This document shows positions 45,626-58,732 of a stretch of DNA of 64,000 nt, one piece after another. Each line of letters begins with the position of its first letter. Positions within the stretch are counted from its first letter, which is position 1. The DNA comes from Tenrec ecaudatus (Eukaryota; Chordata; Mammalia; Afrosoricida; Tenrecidae), in the NCBI RefSeq assembly GCF_050624435.1, contig NC_134531.1, forward strand, positions 257,190,812 to 257,254,811, given 5' to 3'. The position numbers and the translations under genes are program-made. The notes below the pieces were generated by a model that had not been told where the DNA came from, searched no databases, and saw nothing but the letters and a program-made list of their open reading frames with translations.

Positions 45626-47465
45626 ATAACTAGCCAGCCCTTAATCTTAAGTCTTAGCCAGTAAAAAAATTGTTTGAAAAACACTAGGGCCAATGGCTGA
45701 TTCTTTATATAAAATGTAAATGTAATCTCTTTTGTCCTCCTACAATTATGATGAAAGTATAATTTATTACACTCAATTCAACACATGTTCACTAAAAAGG
45801 ATGCCCTTTATAATTTGGTTGGGTATTTTAATACTATGTCTTCAGTGAAATTTATCATTTCATGGACAAATGGCAGCTAAAAAGGTTCAAACATTAACAT
45901 TTTAATTCATATGCAGACGAATGTCAGAAATAAGTTATACACAACATGGAGTCTCCATTATATCTTCCCTTGAGCCACTATAAACTTACACATGTAACTG
46001 TCCTTTTATGCTTTTACATCTTTTTCAGAATGAATGTTTGGCATTTGAATATTCCAATAAAAAGTTTTATTAAAAATTATAGTGTAGATGTTGACATTAT
46101 AGAAGGAGTGAATTAAATCAGCTTTTGAACACAAGCCTATAAAATTGTTTCTAGAACAGGCAAGAATTTTATTCTTAGTTAGATTAAAATATCAATATAA
46201 TTTCAATGTGAGAATAAAGTAGTCTGGAAAAAAAGTCACCTTTATTTTATCCAAGTTTGCTTTCTCATATAAAATTTATAACTACTTATATTTTGGCAAT
46301 ATCTACACTAATGCAAAAATTAAATAAGACAAGATTTCTTTATATAGATTAGTTACTGTTGCCCATTAGTTGGCTATTGGTTCATTGTAACTTACATTTA
46401 TAACAAAAGATAAAAAGCATTGGGACAATTTTTTTCAGAATCCCTCAAAAGACAGTAGTTCACATAAGTAATGAACATTAGTACAGAATAATTATTTAGA
46501 GAGCTACAAAGCAGTTTTTACTATAGAAAAGACAGAGTATTAACATATGCATTACTTGAGTTAAGAAAGTAATTTAGTGCTAGAATGTGCTACCAAAAGA
46601 TCAGGAGAATTTCTCTTCTTAGATACCTCTAAGTATAAAATAAACCACTTTTATCTGGGTATCTTTCAAGTCTCCAGTTCTTTCCTTTTAGTTTGGGATG
46701 CCTGTGATATTTACAGCTGGATCACATCAGTAGTTTCTGTCTACTGCATTTGACAAAAAATGTCTCATGAGTGCTATTTTCTCAAGTGCTTGATTCTCCA
46801 CCCTAGCTTTGTACATCAGCGTACTTCTCAAAATAGAAAGTCAAATATCTTAGAGAGGATGTGCTTTAATATTAAACTTTGGATACTTATATTTAAGAAC
46901 CTACTTCCCTCGGTTTGATCCTAATGTTTAATGATAATAATCACAATAACTTGCATTAAGTTGTCTCCAGATGGTTAAAGGTAAGTTTATTTAAAATTGC
47001 AACCTACAAATCTTTTATATTCTAGTGTTTGTTATTACTTGATATGGTTAAACTACGAAAGATTGCTTTTAGCAATTTTAGTGCCTTACAAGTGTCAGAA
47101 TTTTTTTCTATTAAATTTATACACAACGGAAAGCAAAATACTTCCAATGTATCAGCAACGTTGTGTCTGACTTTGCTTCTCAGTCTCTCTGTCTGTGGTG
47201 GAATAGAGCATCTAATTCTTTTTCAAAGTTATATTCTTGTTTTTCTTTTTCTTTTGATCTCATTTTTTTCAATTGTTACATATACTCTGTTTCCCTCCTG
47301 ATGTTTTAATATGATACTGAAGTGAGAGAATTATAATGGTTACATATCACTAATTTTATGTCCTGCGGACTAGAAAAGAAAATATTTCATGAAAAACTAG
47401 AAAGTTTAATAATTATCTGTTTGACTCTGCTCGGTACAAACCAGTAAAAGTCAATGGTTCCAGGA
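45626..47465. other. Unassigned AT-rich DNA
   Basis: No gene. A 90-codon plus frame at 47029-47301 is AT-biased and has no recognised domain; it also lacks upstream context. Confidence 0.5.
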
Positions 47466-47656
47466 GAGCACCATGTGGGGGGGGGGGGGGCACACTAAGG
47501 GAGCTGATATCAAGGAATTCAAGAAGGAAGAAAACGTTTTGAGATGGATTATAGTAACAAATGAATAATGCTGCTTCATCTGATGGAACTATGGAACTAT
47601 GGTTTGATATCTGTAAGAGGTCCCAATAAAATGGCTTTGGAAAACCAAAAACAAAA
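47466..47656 (+). mobile_element. Short L1 3' end with a G run
   Basis: Contains gggagctgatatcaaggaat and ends gaggtcccaataaaatggct, the L1 3' terminus used elsewhere here. A run of about 14 G lies at 47478-47491. Confidence 0.75.
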
Positions 47657-47659
47657 TAA

Positions 47660-48255
47660 ATATATTTTTATTTTGAAGATAAGTGTGCATAGTATGAAAG
47701 GTAAAGAAGTTCTGTGAGTGTTGAGTTATATTTCTGTCAGTTAAATGGAAACACTTCAGTAAAACCCTCCTGTACACCCCACACACACATATTCCTGAAG
47801 GGTTTGCCAAAAATTACAGGTATTTGAGACTAAATGGAAGTTCTTATGAACAGAAAATCCTATTTACTACATACTTACAATAAATAAAGCCAAAATTCTC
47901 AGAAGACAGATGACAAAAAAGAAATAGAAAATTTAAAAATGTAGACAAATTGGAAAACACTCAACAGGTGTAGAAAATAACAATCAAACTACCTCAATGT
48001 CACGTTGGTCATTAGAAATTATTGTAGACATAGAAAAATTCCCACAAGGGATGTTCAGAGCTGCACCCAGTCTATGCCTTCTTCTTGTTAGAGATCTAGA
48101 TGGTAGATTATATTTACAGCTAGAATATAGGTACAGTACTGCTTGCTTCATAGACAGTAGAATGAAAAGGAGCTAATAATTTCTAACCCTGCTACTTATG
48201 AAGTGTTTAAGATGCCTTTTGATCTTCACCTAAATTCTATAAAGAATGTCCTAGT
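47660..48255. other. Unassigned AT-rich DNA
   Basis: I see nothing assignable. The target site of the L1 at 48271 is at its right edge. Confidence 0.5.
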
Positions 48256-49109
48256 GGTATATCCATTTTTTTTATTTTAAAAATTTATTGGGGTTCATAC
48301 AATTCTTTTCACAGTTCATACATATACATACATCAATTGTATAAAGCACATCTGTACAGTCTTTTCCCTAATCATTTTTTTCTCTTTTCTTCTTTTACAT
48401 TTTATTAGGGACTCATACAACTCTTACCACAATCCATACATATACATACATCAATTGTATAAAGCACATCCATACATTCCCTGCCCCAATCATTCTCAAG
48501 GCATTTGCTCTCCACTTAAGCCCCTTGCATCAGGTCCTCTTTTTTTTCCCCCTCCTTCCCCATTACCCCCTCCCTCATGTGCCCTTGGTAATTTATACAT
48601 CGTTATTTTGTCATATTTTGCCCTATCCGGAGTCTCCCTTCCCCCTTATCTGCTGTCCCTCTCCCAGGGAAGAGGTCACATGTGGATCCTTGTAATCAGT
48701 TCCCCCTTTCCAACCCACTCACCCTCCACTCTCCCACCATCGTCCCTCACACCCTTGGTCCTGAAGGTATCATCCACCCTGGATTCCCTGTACCTCCAGC
48801 CCTCAAATGTAACAGTGTACAGCCTCTGTCCTATCCAGGCCTGCAAGGTAGAATTCGGATCATGGTAGTTGGGGGAAGGAAGCATCCAGGATCTGGGGGA
48901 AAGCTGTGTTCTTCATCGATACTACCTCACACCCTAATTAACCCATCTCCTCTCCTAAACCCCTCTATGAGGGATCTCCAGTGGTCGACACTTGGGCCTT
49001 GGGTCTCCACTCTGCACTTCCCCCTTCATTTAATATGATATATATACATATATACATATACACATATATACACATACATACACACACTTATATCTTTTTT
49101 TTTTTGCAT

Positions 49110-49590
49110 GATGCCTTATACCTGGTCCCTTGGGCACCTCGTGATCACACTGGCCGGTGTGCTTCTTCCATGTGGGCTTATTTGCTTCTGAGCTAGATGG
49201 CCGCTTGTTCACCTTCAAGCCTTTAAGACCCCAGACACTATCTCTTTTGATAGCCGGGCACCATCAGCTTTCTTCACCACATTTGCTTATGCACCCATTT
49301 GTCTTCAGCGATCCTATCATGGAGGTGTGCAGTCAATGATATGATTTTTTCTTCCTTGATGCCTGATAACTGATCCCTTCAGGACCACTCGATCACACAG
49401 GCTGGTGTGTTCTTCCATGTGGACTTTGTTGCTTCTGAGCTAGATGGCCGCTTGTTTATCTTCAAGCCTTTAAGACCCCAGTCACTATCTCTTTTGATAG
49501 CCGGGCACCATCAGCTTTCTTCATCACATTTACTTGTTCACCCACTTTGGCTCCAGCCGTTGTGTCAGGAGAGTGAGCATCATAGAGTTC
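49110..49590 (-). repeat. Tandem duplication in the L1 3'UTR
   Basis: Two head-to-tail copies of a block of about 235-249 bases. Matching landmarks are gatcacac at 49142 and 49391, ccttcaagcctttaagaccc and tcttcaagcctttaagaccc, and twice 'ttttgatagccgggcaccat'. The L1 at 1918-8658 and the 3'UTR at 59.3-60.5 kb have it once. Confidence 0.85.
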
Positions 49591-51067
49591 CAATTTAATA
49601 AAAGAAGGTATTCATGCATTGAGGGAGTGTTTGAGTAGAGGCCCAAGGTCCTTCCGCCACCTTAATACTTGACCTATAAATATAGACACATAGATCTATT
49701 TCCCCATCCTCTTATATATATTTGCATGTACATGTCTTTGTCTAGACCTCCATGAATGCCCTTTGACTCCTAGCTCTTTCCTCCATCTCCCTTGACCTTC
49801 CTCCTGCCCTACTACCATGCTTCATCGCCACCTGGGCTAGAGTATACCTCTTCTCTAAGCAACCTTACCCTTGATCATTTCCCACCAGGCTTGCCACTCC
49901 CGCTTCCCTACCATTTGGGGGTGTTTTTCCCTTGTCCCTGGGTTTATTAACACCACTTCCTTACCCTCCTACCCCCCCACCCCAAGTCCCCCCAGAACTG
50001 TTGGTCCCGTTGTTTTTCCTCCAGATAGTTCATCCAGCCTGTCCTATTCAGACAGACCTGTGGAGTCACTTACATGCACGAAAGCTAGACAGAGGAAAAC
50101 AAAGCAACAGTATACAACCGGACAACAAAACAAAAAAAACAAACCACTGACAAAGAACAGAACAAAACAGTTCACAAGAGAAAAGCTTTTAGTTAGTTCA
50201 GGGATCGGTTGCTGGTCCTTAGGAGCTTTTTCCAGTCCAGTTTGTTGGGGCACCACACTCTGGCCCCAAAGTCCACTTTCAGCATTCCCTGGGGACCTTG
50301 CCACTCCATTCCCTTGCTGTTCCGCTGCACTCCCCCAGTGATTTGCCTCGGTGTGGTGGGATCAGGTCAGGTGCAATTCCCACACTGTGTCTCCGGTGCT
50401 GTCCCCAGTATCGCCCTTAGTCACTGAGGGGCATCATGTCTCATAGTAGGGCCATCCATGTTGTTCTCTCTGTGGACTGGCTGCTCTACTCAGGAACATC
50501 ATCATCACGGCCTGGTGGGCCAGGCTGTGCTCCACTCTCTCCTCCTGCCCCTTCATCTGCTCCCGTGTGCTCTGATCAAATATGTCCATCTCCCAGAGCT
50601 GCAGAGTCAATGTCGTCCTTTGGAACAAATTCTTTTTGGGGGAGGGGCAGGAATCCATTTAATTTATGGTGCTGGGGCCAGCCTCCCAGACCTCTCCACT
50701 GCTTCCCTCCTCCACGCCGGGATATTGCATTCACACCTTGCGACACTGGGTTGAAGTCTGGTCCCACTTTCCCTGTGGAGATATAAACAATACCCTCCCC
50801 TTGGGTGGGTTAGTGTCCCCTGACCCCACTACCCTTTTATTCCTTGTATTCATCCTTTTGTTTTCCTTTCCCCACCTCCTCCACCATTGTCTACCATGTA
50901 CATCCCTGGTTTTGGTCTGGTCTCTTCCATACTACACCGTCTTCACCCCTAAAATGTTTGTATACAGTAGCTTTTTTCCCTATGCCACTTTTGCTTTTTT
51001 TAAAAAAAAAATTTAATTCTTACCTCAGCGGACTCATATTCTACTTGTCCTTTTGTGCCTGACTTAC

Positions 51068-52833
51068 TTAGCTTAGCATGATTTCCTCCAGTTCTTCCCA
51101 TGCCACTATGTGCCTCATACGTTCATCACTGCTTTTTAGTGATGCGTAGTACTCCATTGTATGTATATACCACAGTGTTTTAATCCAATCGTCAGTTGAT
51201 GGAAATTTGGATTGCTTCCAACTCCTTGCAATTGTGAACTGTGCCGCAATGCACATTGGAGCACAGATGTCTGGTCTTGGTTTGTTTCTTGCGTCTTCTG
51301 GGTATATGCCCAGTAGGGGGAGTGCTGGGTCATATGGTAACTCTATTTCCATCTGTTTTAGGTATCGCCAGATTGATTTCCATAGTGGCTGTACGTACTT
51401 ACAGCCCCACCAGCAATGGATGAGAGTTCCTGTCTCCCCACAGCCCCTCCAACACTTGTTGCTTTCTGATTTTTTGAATTGGGCTACCTTTGAGGGTGTC
51501 AGGTGGTACCTCCTTGTTGTTTTAATTTGCATTTCTCTTATGGCTAAAGATCGGGAACATTTTCTCATATGTTTGTTGGCCATTCAGATTTCTATCCCCG
51601 TGAAACTTCTGTTCAAGTCCTTTGCCCACCTTTCAAGTGGGCTATTGGTTTTTTTCTTTTTGGAAGCTAGCAGAGTACTGTAGATTTTAGTAATAAGGCC
51701 TTTGTCTGATGTGTCATTGCTAAAGATGTTTTCCCAGTCTGTGGACTCTCTTATTACTCTCTTGGTGAATTCTTTAGATGTACACAAGTGTTTTATCTTC
51801 AGTATATCCCATTTGTCGATTTGTGCCTCCTCTGTGTATGTGTCCTTCCCTATTTCTGATAGCCTGTGTATTCCCTGCGCCAAAGTTCTCAAGTTGGTTC
51901 CAATTCCCTCATTGATGGCCCTAATAGTTTGGGGGTTTAACTTCAAGGTCTGTGATCCACCTTGAGTTTATTCTTGTGCATGGAGTGAGATAAGGGTCTT
52001 GCTTCATTTTTCTGCATGTTGATATCCATTTTTTCCAGCACCACTTGTTAAAGAGGGCATCTGCTTCCCATTTGATCTTTTTGGGGCCCTTGTCAAAGAT
52101 TGGCTGTGTGTATGCTGATGCTTTTATTTCTGGGTTTTCAGTTCTTTTCCATTGGTCTGAGTATCTGTCATTGTACCAATACCATGCAGTTTTGAGAACT
52201 GTGGCTGCATAGTATGTGCCAAAGTCAGGTAAAGCAAGCCCTCCCACGGTGTCCTTCTTCTTGAGGAGTTCTCTGCTAATTCTGGGCTTCTTCCCTCTCC
52301 ATATGAAGTTGGTAATGGGTTTTTCCATTTCTTTGAAGAAAGATGATGGTAATTGTATCGGGATAGCATTAAACTTATATAGTGTCTTTGGCAGAACTCA
52401 CATCTTAACTATATTAAGTCTCCCAATCCAAGAGCATGGAATATTCTTCCATTTGTTGAGGTCGCTCTTGGTTTCTTGTAATAGTGTTCTATAGTTTTCC
52501 CTATATAGATCTTTTGTTTTTTCAGTCAAGTGTATCCCTAGATATTTCAGTTTGTGTTTGGCTATTGTGAAGGGTACCACCTTTTTGATCTCTTCTGTGG
52601 TCTTATCTGATGTGTATAACAGTCCGATGGACTTCTGTTTGTTGATCTTGTATCCTGCCACTCTGCCAAACTCCTCTATTGCTTCCAGTACTCCCCTTGT
52701 GGAACTTTTGGGATTTTCCATATATAAAATCATATCATCTGCAAATAACGATAGTTTCACCTCTTCCTTCCCCAGACGAATACCTTTGATGTCACTTCTT
52801 TGCCTTATGCTGTTAGCTAAAACCTCCAGCACG
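51068..52833 (-). pseudogene. L1 ORF2 C-terminal half, four lesions
   Basis: Reverse transcriptase to C-terminus of L1 ORF2. The catalytic FADD lies at 52734-52745, followed by YLGIHLTEK and [17 protein letters not shown]; the C-terminal part has [27 protein letters not shown] (zinc-knuckle-like) and [14 protein letters not shown]. Lesions are a TGA at 52398-52400, a frameshift in a C run near 51930, a stop at 51584-51586 and an early stop at 51068-51070. The upstream endonuclease is absent. The frame extending past 52833 is flanking DNA. Confidence 0.9.
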
Positions 52834-52848
52834 GGTATATCCATTTTT

Positions 52849-53220
52849 ATAGATAACTGTGGTACAAAAGATTTTCCCTTTTCAGTGAAAAACACCAAAA
52901 GAACCAATATTAGAAAAGAGGCTGTATCCAGCCAAAGACTATACCTTTGGAGTCTATTGCTTCCTTGAATATGACTTGCATTAGTTTCTTCATTGAATAA
53001 GAAATATACCTGAATCTGCATGCATCTTTCAAAAACAGGGTCATAGAACATTTACTTGTAAGCCTGCTCAGATAAACATACATAGTGAAATGATTAATAA
53101 ATAGCTTTAGAATCCAGGCTTTATTAATTACAATACATATTTTTCAAAGATTCTTTAAAAGATCAATAAACCTTCCACTTTGTTCACCACAAGGACAGTC
53201 CTTATTTAAATGGGTGTTCC
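52849..53220. other. Unassigned DNA
   Basis: I see nothing assignable. It contains the right flank of the L1 insertion. Confidence 0.5.
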
Positions 53221-53224
53221 AAAA

Positions 53225-53400
53225 GAAATCCACTGCCAACATGTCCATTTGTACTTCGAGCAACGAGCCCTGGGGTTTCAAAGTCTGTGAAAGAGTGTGC
53301 CAGGAGCACACACTCATCTTTCTCCCCTGGAAAGAGGGTGGGGGGGTGTGAACAACTGACCTTTTGGACAACAGCCCAATACTTACTACCAGTTAGTCAC
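53225..53400 (-). mobile_element. AfroSINE, diverged
   Basis: The plus strand follows the AfroSINE reverse complement: aaatccactgccaacatg, catctttctcccctggaaag, gtgaacaactgaccttttgg, with an inserted G run at 53338. The 57-base middle part is irregular. Confidence 0.68.
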
Positions 53401-53504
53401 ATAATGCTTAAATATAATATAGTTGTGTTGTTGTTGTTAACTGCGTGTCTACTTTCTAGGTAATGATTTCTAAGTTAATTAGTGAATAAAATTTGAGTGG
53501 AACA

Positions 53505-53517
53505 CACACACACACAC
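53505..53517. repeat. Short (CA)n tract
   Basis: Six to seven CA units upstream of the next AfroSINE. Confidence 0.8.
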
Positions 53518-53559
53518 CTGTCCCAAATTCTCAGTACTAAACAACACATGCGCGCACAA

Positions 53560-53750
53560 AAGCAAACTCAAAGGCATCTGGTTGATGCCAACTCATAGCG
53601 ACTGTAAAGGGCAGGGAAAAACTTGCCCCGTGCGTTTCTAAGACTGTGACTCTACAGAGAGACAGCCCTGTCTTTCTCCCAGGGAGCAGTCGTTGGTTTC
53701 AAAGTGCTGACATTGTAGTTAGCAGCCAGGCTTAAGCCAAGAGACTCTTA
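53560..53750 (-). mobile_element. AfroSINE
   Basis: The plus strand reads aaagcaaactcaaaggcatc, then gatgccaactcatagcgact, then tgtctttctcccagggagca and gtttcaaagtgctgac, ending near ttagcagccaggcttaagcc. It is the inverted SINE with a truncated tRNA-like end. Confidence 0.85.
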
Positions 53751-56700
53751 CCTCCATCCCTTTCATTGGTGCTACACTGCATCCTGACTGGCTCACCTTC
53801 CTGCGACCCTTCTGTAAGGGGATATCCAGTTGTCTTTCATGAGCTGAACTATACTCTTCCCCTCATATTGTTAGACTAGTCCAGGAACAAAGTAATGAAT
53901 TATATCCAATCTAATTAATTGGCATGAATAAGTGATTAGCAAAACCTGGATGTTTATAACCAGGTTAAACACCTTTACACAAAGAACAAACTGCTGCGAT
54001 ATACTGCATGTTTGACCAATGAAAAAACATTCAAACCAATCATTCTCTGTTGACTGAGTCAAATAGAAAGTAATCAAAAGTACTTCAAACTGTCTTTTAA
54101 AAATGTCATTATCTATTAATTCCAATTTCTATGAAATTTGTGAAGGTCCCTTATAAATGGAAAGTTTTATTAGTTTATAACAGAATCTATATACCATTAA
54201 AATATGCATCCCCTGGTGTATGGGGTAAAATGTGAAGCTTTTAGTAGCATACAGACCTGACCCTCAATAAGTATAGAATCACGTTTTGTAAGAAAAAAAA
54301 AACAACCTTAGGGACATTCTTGGATCACTTATTAGTAAAATAAAAATTAATAATAATAATAAAGGGGCAGAGAAAAGTTTGGCAAACACTAAGTGATTTA
54401 AATAATATATTATCTATAAAAGCTAGTCATGCTCAGGCCTGATTTCCAGTTTAAGATTTTTGAAAGCAAAAGTGGAATTTCAAAATATAACAACTGTTCA
54501 ATATCATGATATACGTTCCAAATAACACCTTTTCCCTTGTTTAGCAGTTTATCATCTCAGCAATTAGCCTACATGCATGCTCTCATTTGTTCTCACACAT
54601 GACATTTTGTATGTCATGTGGTCAATTTGCAATACCTAAGGGGAAATTTCACATTTTATTGGCTATGTTCTCGAGCTGGCTAGATAGCATCCCGTTGCTG
54701 ATACCACCTGCACTTATAATTTTCTTCCTAATAAGTTAGAAACCTCTTAGCTTTCAATGTTGTTGTGTGCGTGTGTTTCTCTCAGTAGTTGTTCTAATAG
54801 AAATACATTTTTTGCTACTTAAAAGATTTTTTAAAAATTTAACCAACGAATGTCTCAAGTGATTCTTCAAACCAGTATTTTCAGGGTATAGATTTTTAAT
54901 GCTGAATAAAGGTTCAAAATTCTAAGTGTCTAGTGGTGAAATTATTCAAGACACAGACACTTCATTCTAGAATCATCCAAGAGTAAATTTTTATCAAACT
55001 AGCTCCAATTTTATATCAATACTCTTAAGTTTTATAAGATGGAATGTATGTATGAATACATATGCATATCAACAACTGAATATTACATTTGCTGATTCAT
55101 TACCAATTTAAGTATACATTTCCTTTAATTACTGCTTTGCATTTCTCCCATTGCTAATTAGGAGAGTGCTTGCTTTCCTATATGGGTAGTGCCTCAGGGC
55201 TGGGCTGACATAGCCATGGTGAAGACAGCACCGGACACAGCAGTGACTGCATACTGTTGCACGTAGGGTCACTGTGAACTTGAACACTCTGTCTTTGGTA
55301 TGGAAATGGACGTTGGAGGTTATACCTGGCTTTGTGGCTGAGCAAATGTCTCACTTTCTCAAATCTCAGTCATAGATTATCTGTAATTAATCTTTGGGCT
55401 TCCATTCCAAAGGAATGGAAATTTTAGTTGACTTCCTGTTTATTAGTTTCAACCAGTAATATCTGCTAGTAGTCAAATCCATAGCTTACTTGAAGGACTA
55501 ATTTTAGAATTGGCAGTATTTATTTAATTTCTGTCTCCCTTAATTATGATTCTATGTACTTTATTGTGATGTCTCTGTCATAAAGATTAATGTTATATTC
55601 ATTAATCACTCAGGATTAGATATTTTAATCAAATTTAAAAATAATTAACTACAGTCTTAAATTCTTATAATTACAGTAACAAACATCATAGACATATACT
55701 TAATTTGTTTTGTCACTCATAGCCTTTATTAGTTTTATATGCATATATGGGGTTGGGAAATGGTTGTTTTTTCCAACTACATAAATCTCCAAATTTCTGA
55801 GCTGTTTCTATTCTTTTATATTACTGTTAAAATCCAGTAATTTTTAGCTCTTTTATTTTCTCTTCTAACTTTCAAACACAGTCAATTTTCATCAACACAC
55901 ATCACTGAAGTTCACACTGCTATCGTTATTCCCTAGACTTACAAGCTCATGAAGCACATGATTGGTTCCCCAAATATCTTCAAGTGTCTGTTTAACCAAT
56001 CATGTTGCCAATACAAAGCACATACAATCAGCTTTAAGTCCCCTCTAATAGGCACTTTGTTACTTCTTCCCAAACCGATGCTGTATATTTAAGGGTCTGT
56101 AATGACAATATTTCAGATCTGGTATTCTCTTCCAAATCTGGTCTTAGTGACTGATTAGGCTAGGTCATACAATGGTACAAATAATGCTCATATCATAACT
56201 TATGACTGTAATAAAATGTCATGTATTGCTCATACAAATATACTACCACTCTATAGTTTCCAGGGCCATGGTCATCATGTGGATCAGCATGGCAGATCCA
56301 TTACAAGTGTATTGTCTTGTGTGCTCCTGGACAAGGGAGAAAATAAAATTGCATGGTAGCTCATCTATGCTTCTACTGGAAAGTAATAAATGTATTTTAA
56401 ATAGTCTATTGATTAAAGTAAGTACCATGTTCCCATCTCCTACAAGAAGTTGAGGACATGCAATCTAAACATGTTTTTTTGGAGGATGAATGCCCCAAAT
56501 ACTGGTGTGCAAATACAAGTAACTACCAAATATATGATATGTGGGTCAGGATATTGTTTCTACAACCTTTGATACTACCCTTTGGTACTTCCAAGCTTAG
56601 TGATCAAATATGGGAATCTTGAGTATAGTTATCATGCCCCTTCATCTTTCATGGACAATAACAAATTTATTAAATGATAAATAGGGTGCTGCTACAATAA

Positions 56701-57128
56701 TACAGAAATCAGTAATATTTCTAATAGGGAAATTGCATCCACTTTAATTTTGCCTTCATAATATGACTGAACAAAGTTATTTGGTCAAATATGATTTGTA
56801 TTTAGAACCTTATTAGGAAGGTAATAGAAGAAAAGTAGGTTTTTGCTTTCTACGTCATCCAGTATGGAAAGGAATTCTAGATACTAATTTATCAGCCCAC
56901 CTTAAGCATGGTCTCTGTCTTCTGCTTCTGAGATTCCATAAGTCTTTAAAATTTTTTCTTTGCATTATGGAGAATAGTTTGTGACAAATAAGTCTATTTG
57001 CTTTTCTCTGCGATAGCTTTTTCAAGTCTTTGGTCAACCCGAACTGCCCTTTGCTCTCAGCTTCCTTTCACTAGATCTCATATAAATGTCTTTACTATTG
57101 TGTTCATCCCAATATGAACACAATGATC
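53751..57128. other. Unassigned AT-rich DNA
   Basis: No gene. It contains one possible RTE 3' fragment (55205-55300). Short frames at 53871-54125 and 56202-56453 show no motif. Confidence 0.5.
55205..55300 (+). mobile_element. Possible RTE/BovB 3' end fragment
   Basis: The stretch with 'agcaccggacacagcagtga' and 'gttgcacgtagggtcactgt' matches the sense of the inverted RTE 3' ends at 20657 and 57296. It is about 95 bases and lacks flanking evidence. Confidence 0.45.
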
Positions 57129-57129
57129 T

Positions 57130-57255
57130 TTAGGCTCACAGTGTACTAACATTAGCCTACTAACTGAAAGGATGGAGTTTGGTGGTTTGAACCTACCAAC
57201 TTCTCCACCCAAGAAATATGATACAGTCTGCTTCTATAAAGATTTACAGTTTTGT
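57130..57255 (+). mobile_element. AfroSINE 5' part
   Basis: Contains ttagcctactaactgaaagg, then gtttgaacctaccaacttct, then acagtctgcttctataaaga and tttacag: the sense AfroSINE up to about 125 bases. Its 3' half is not recognisable before the RTE starting at 57296. Confidence 0.72.
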
Positions 57256-58546
57256 AAAATTTATAGAACAATTTTATTCTGCAATGTTAGTAGTATTGTT
57301 GTTAGATAATATTGAGTTGGTTCCCACCAATAGTGGTCCTATGCACACCAGAACCACCATACTTCCTGGTCCTGCACCATCTTCACAATTGTTCCTTTGC
57401 CCGAGCCCATTGATGCAGCCACGGTGTCGCTCCTTCTCAATGAAAGTCTTCCTCTTTTCGTCATCCTTCCACTTTGCCATACATGATGTCCTTCTCCACT
57501 TACTGGTCTTTCCTGACAATATGTCCAAAGTACATAAGAGGAAGTCTTGCTCATCTTCCCTCTAAAGAGCACTCTGGCCTCACTTCTTCCAATATAGGTT
57601 GGTTTGTCCTTTTTAGCATTCCATGGTACTTTCAATATTCTTCTCCAGCACCATCAACATTGCTCCCCAGCATCACAATTCAAAAGCATCTATTCTTCTA
57701 CAATCTTTCTTATTCAATCCCCAACTTTCACATGCATAGGAAGCAAGGGAGAACACCATGGCTTGGATTCAGGAGCACGTTACTCCTCAAATTAACACCA
57801 TTGCTCTTCACAACTAAAGAGATTTTATATACCAGATTCACCTCATGCAAAGTCTAACTTTATCTCTCAGCCGCTGCTTCCATGAGCATTGGTTGGGGGT
57901 ACAAGTAAGATCAAATACTTGATGGTGTCAATCCTTTCTTTGTTTATAGTGATGTCAACTCTTTGTCCAATTGAGAGAGTTTTTTTTTTTCCTTTCTTGT
58001 ATTGAGTTGTAATCCATACTGAAGGTTATAATCCTTAGCATCACTGCAAGGGCTTCAGGTTCTCCTCACTTTCAGCTAGTGAAGGTGTGTCATCTGTATG
58101 ATGCAGGATGCTAATAAGCCTTCCTCCAATCCTGATGTCACATTCTTGTTCACATAAGTCAGCTTCTCTGATGATATAAATTTAACAAGTATGGTGAGAG
58201 GATGCAACCCTGAGGCACATCTTTCCTAATTGTAAACCACGCATATGCCCTTGTTCACTTTGTACAACTGCTTCTTCATCCGTTTACAAGTTCCTCATGA
58301 GCTCAATGAATTGTTCTGGAATTCCCATTTTCTCAAGGCTATCCACAGTTTATTAGAGGTCACAAAGTCGGATTCATTTGCATAGTCAATGACACACAAG
58401 TTAACATCTTTCTGATATTCTCTGCTTTCATCTAAGATACATCTGACATCAGCAATGATATTCCTTGTTCCAGTCCTCTTCTGAATCTGGCCTGAGCTTC
58501 CAGCAGTTCACTGTCAATGTACTGCTGCCACCATTATTGGACGATC

Positions 58547-58732
58547 CTAAAATTTTACTGTGTGCATTGTCAATGATATCATTATAGAATTTAAGCATTC
58601 TATCAGGTTATCTTTCTTTGGAATAAGCACAAGCATGGATCTCGCCCTGTCAGTTGGCCAGGTAGCTGTCTTCCAAATTTCCTGGCATAGATGAGTGAGT
58701 GCTTTCAGTGCTAATTTCACTTGCTGAAACAT
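58547..58732 (-). pseudogene. RTE reverse-transcriptase fragment
   Basis: A 61-codon open piece with FQQVKLALKALTHLCQEIWKTATWPTD and LVLIPKKD, typical of the BovB-type reverse-transcriptase start. Flanking frames are closed. Confidence 0.8.

Larger units (their letters stand above)
48271..52833 (-). mobile_element. Young L1, 5'-truncated in the reverse transcriptase
   Basis: A 4.6-kb minus-strand L1 flanked by a perfect 15-bp target-site duplication (ggtatatccattttt at 48256-48270 and 52834-52848). It is 5'-truncated just before the reverse-transcriptase catalytic motif. It holds the rest of ORF2 (51068-52833) and a 2.8-kb 3'UTR. The terminal 100 bases of the 3'UTR occur twice (48290-48377 and about 48402-48500), and a second block is duplicated at 49.1-49.6 kb. 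Only four disabling lesions in the retained ORF2 suggest youth. Confidence 0.92.

Noticed and set aside
48455..49038. Frames of 118-137 codons at 48.5-49.0 kb
   Set aside because: They lie antisense to the L1 3'UTR; similar antisense frames recur at 2.0, 9.0 and 59.4 kb because the UTR itself is repeated.
49871..50786. Several plus-strand frames of about 100-156 codons
   Set aside because: Antisense reading of the L1 3'UTR; the same pattern occurs at 3.4-4.1 kb in another L1 copy.
52398..53051. A 217-codon frame apparently extending L1 ORF2 at its N-terminus
   Set aside because: The L1 ends at 52833, shown by the 15-bp duplication; the extra codons are flanking DNA in frame by chance.
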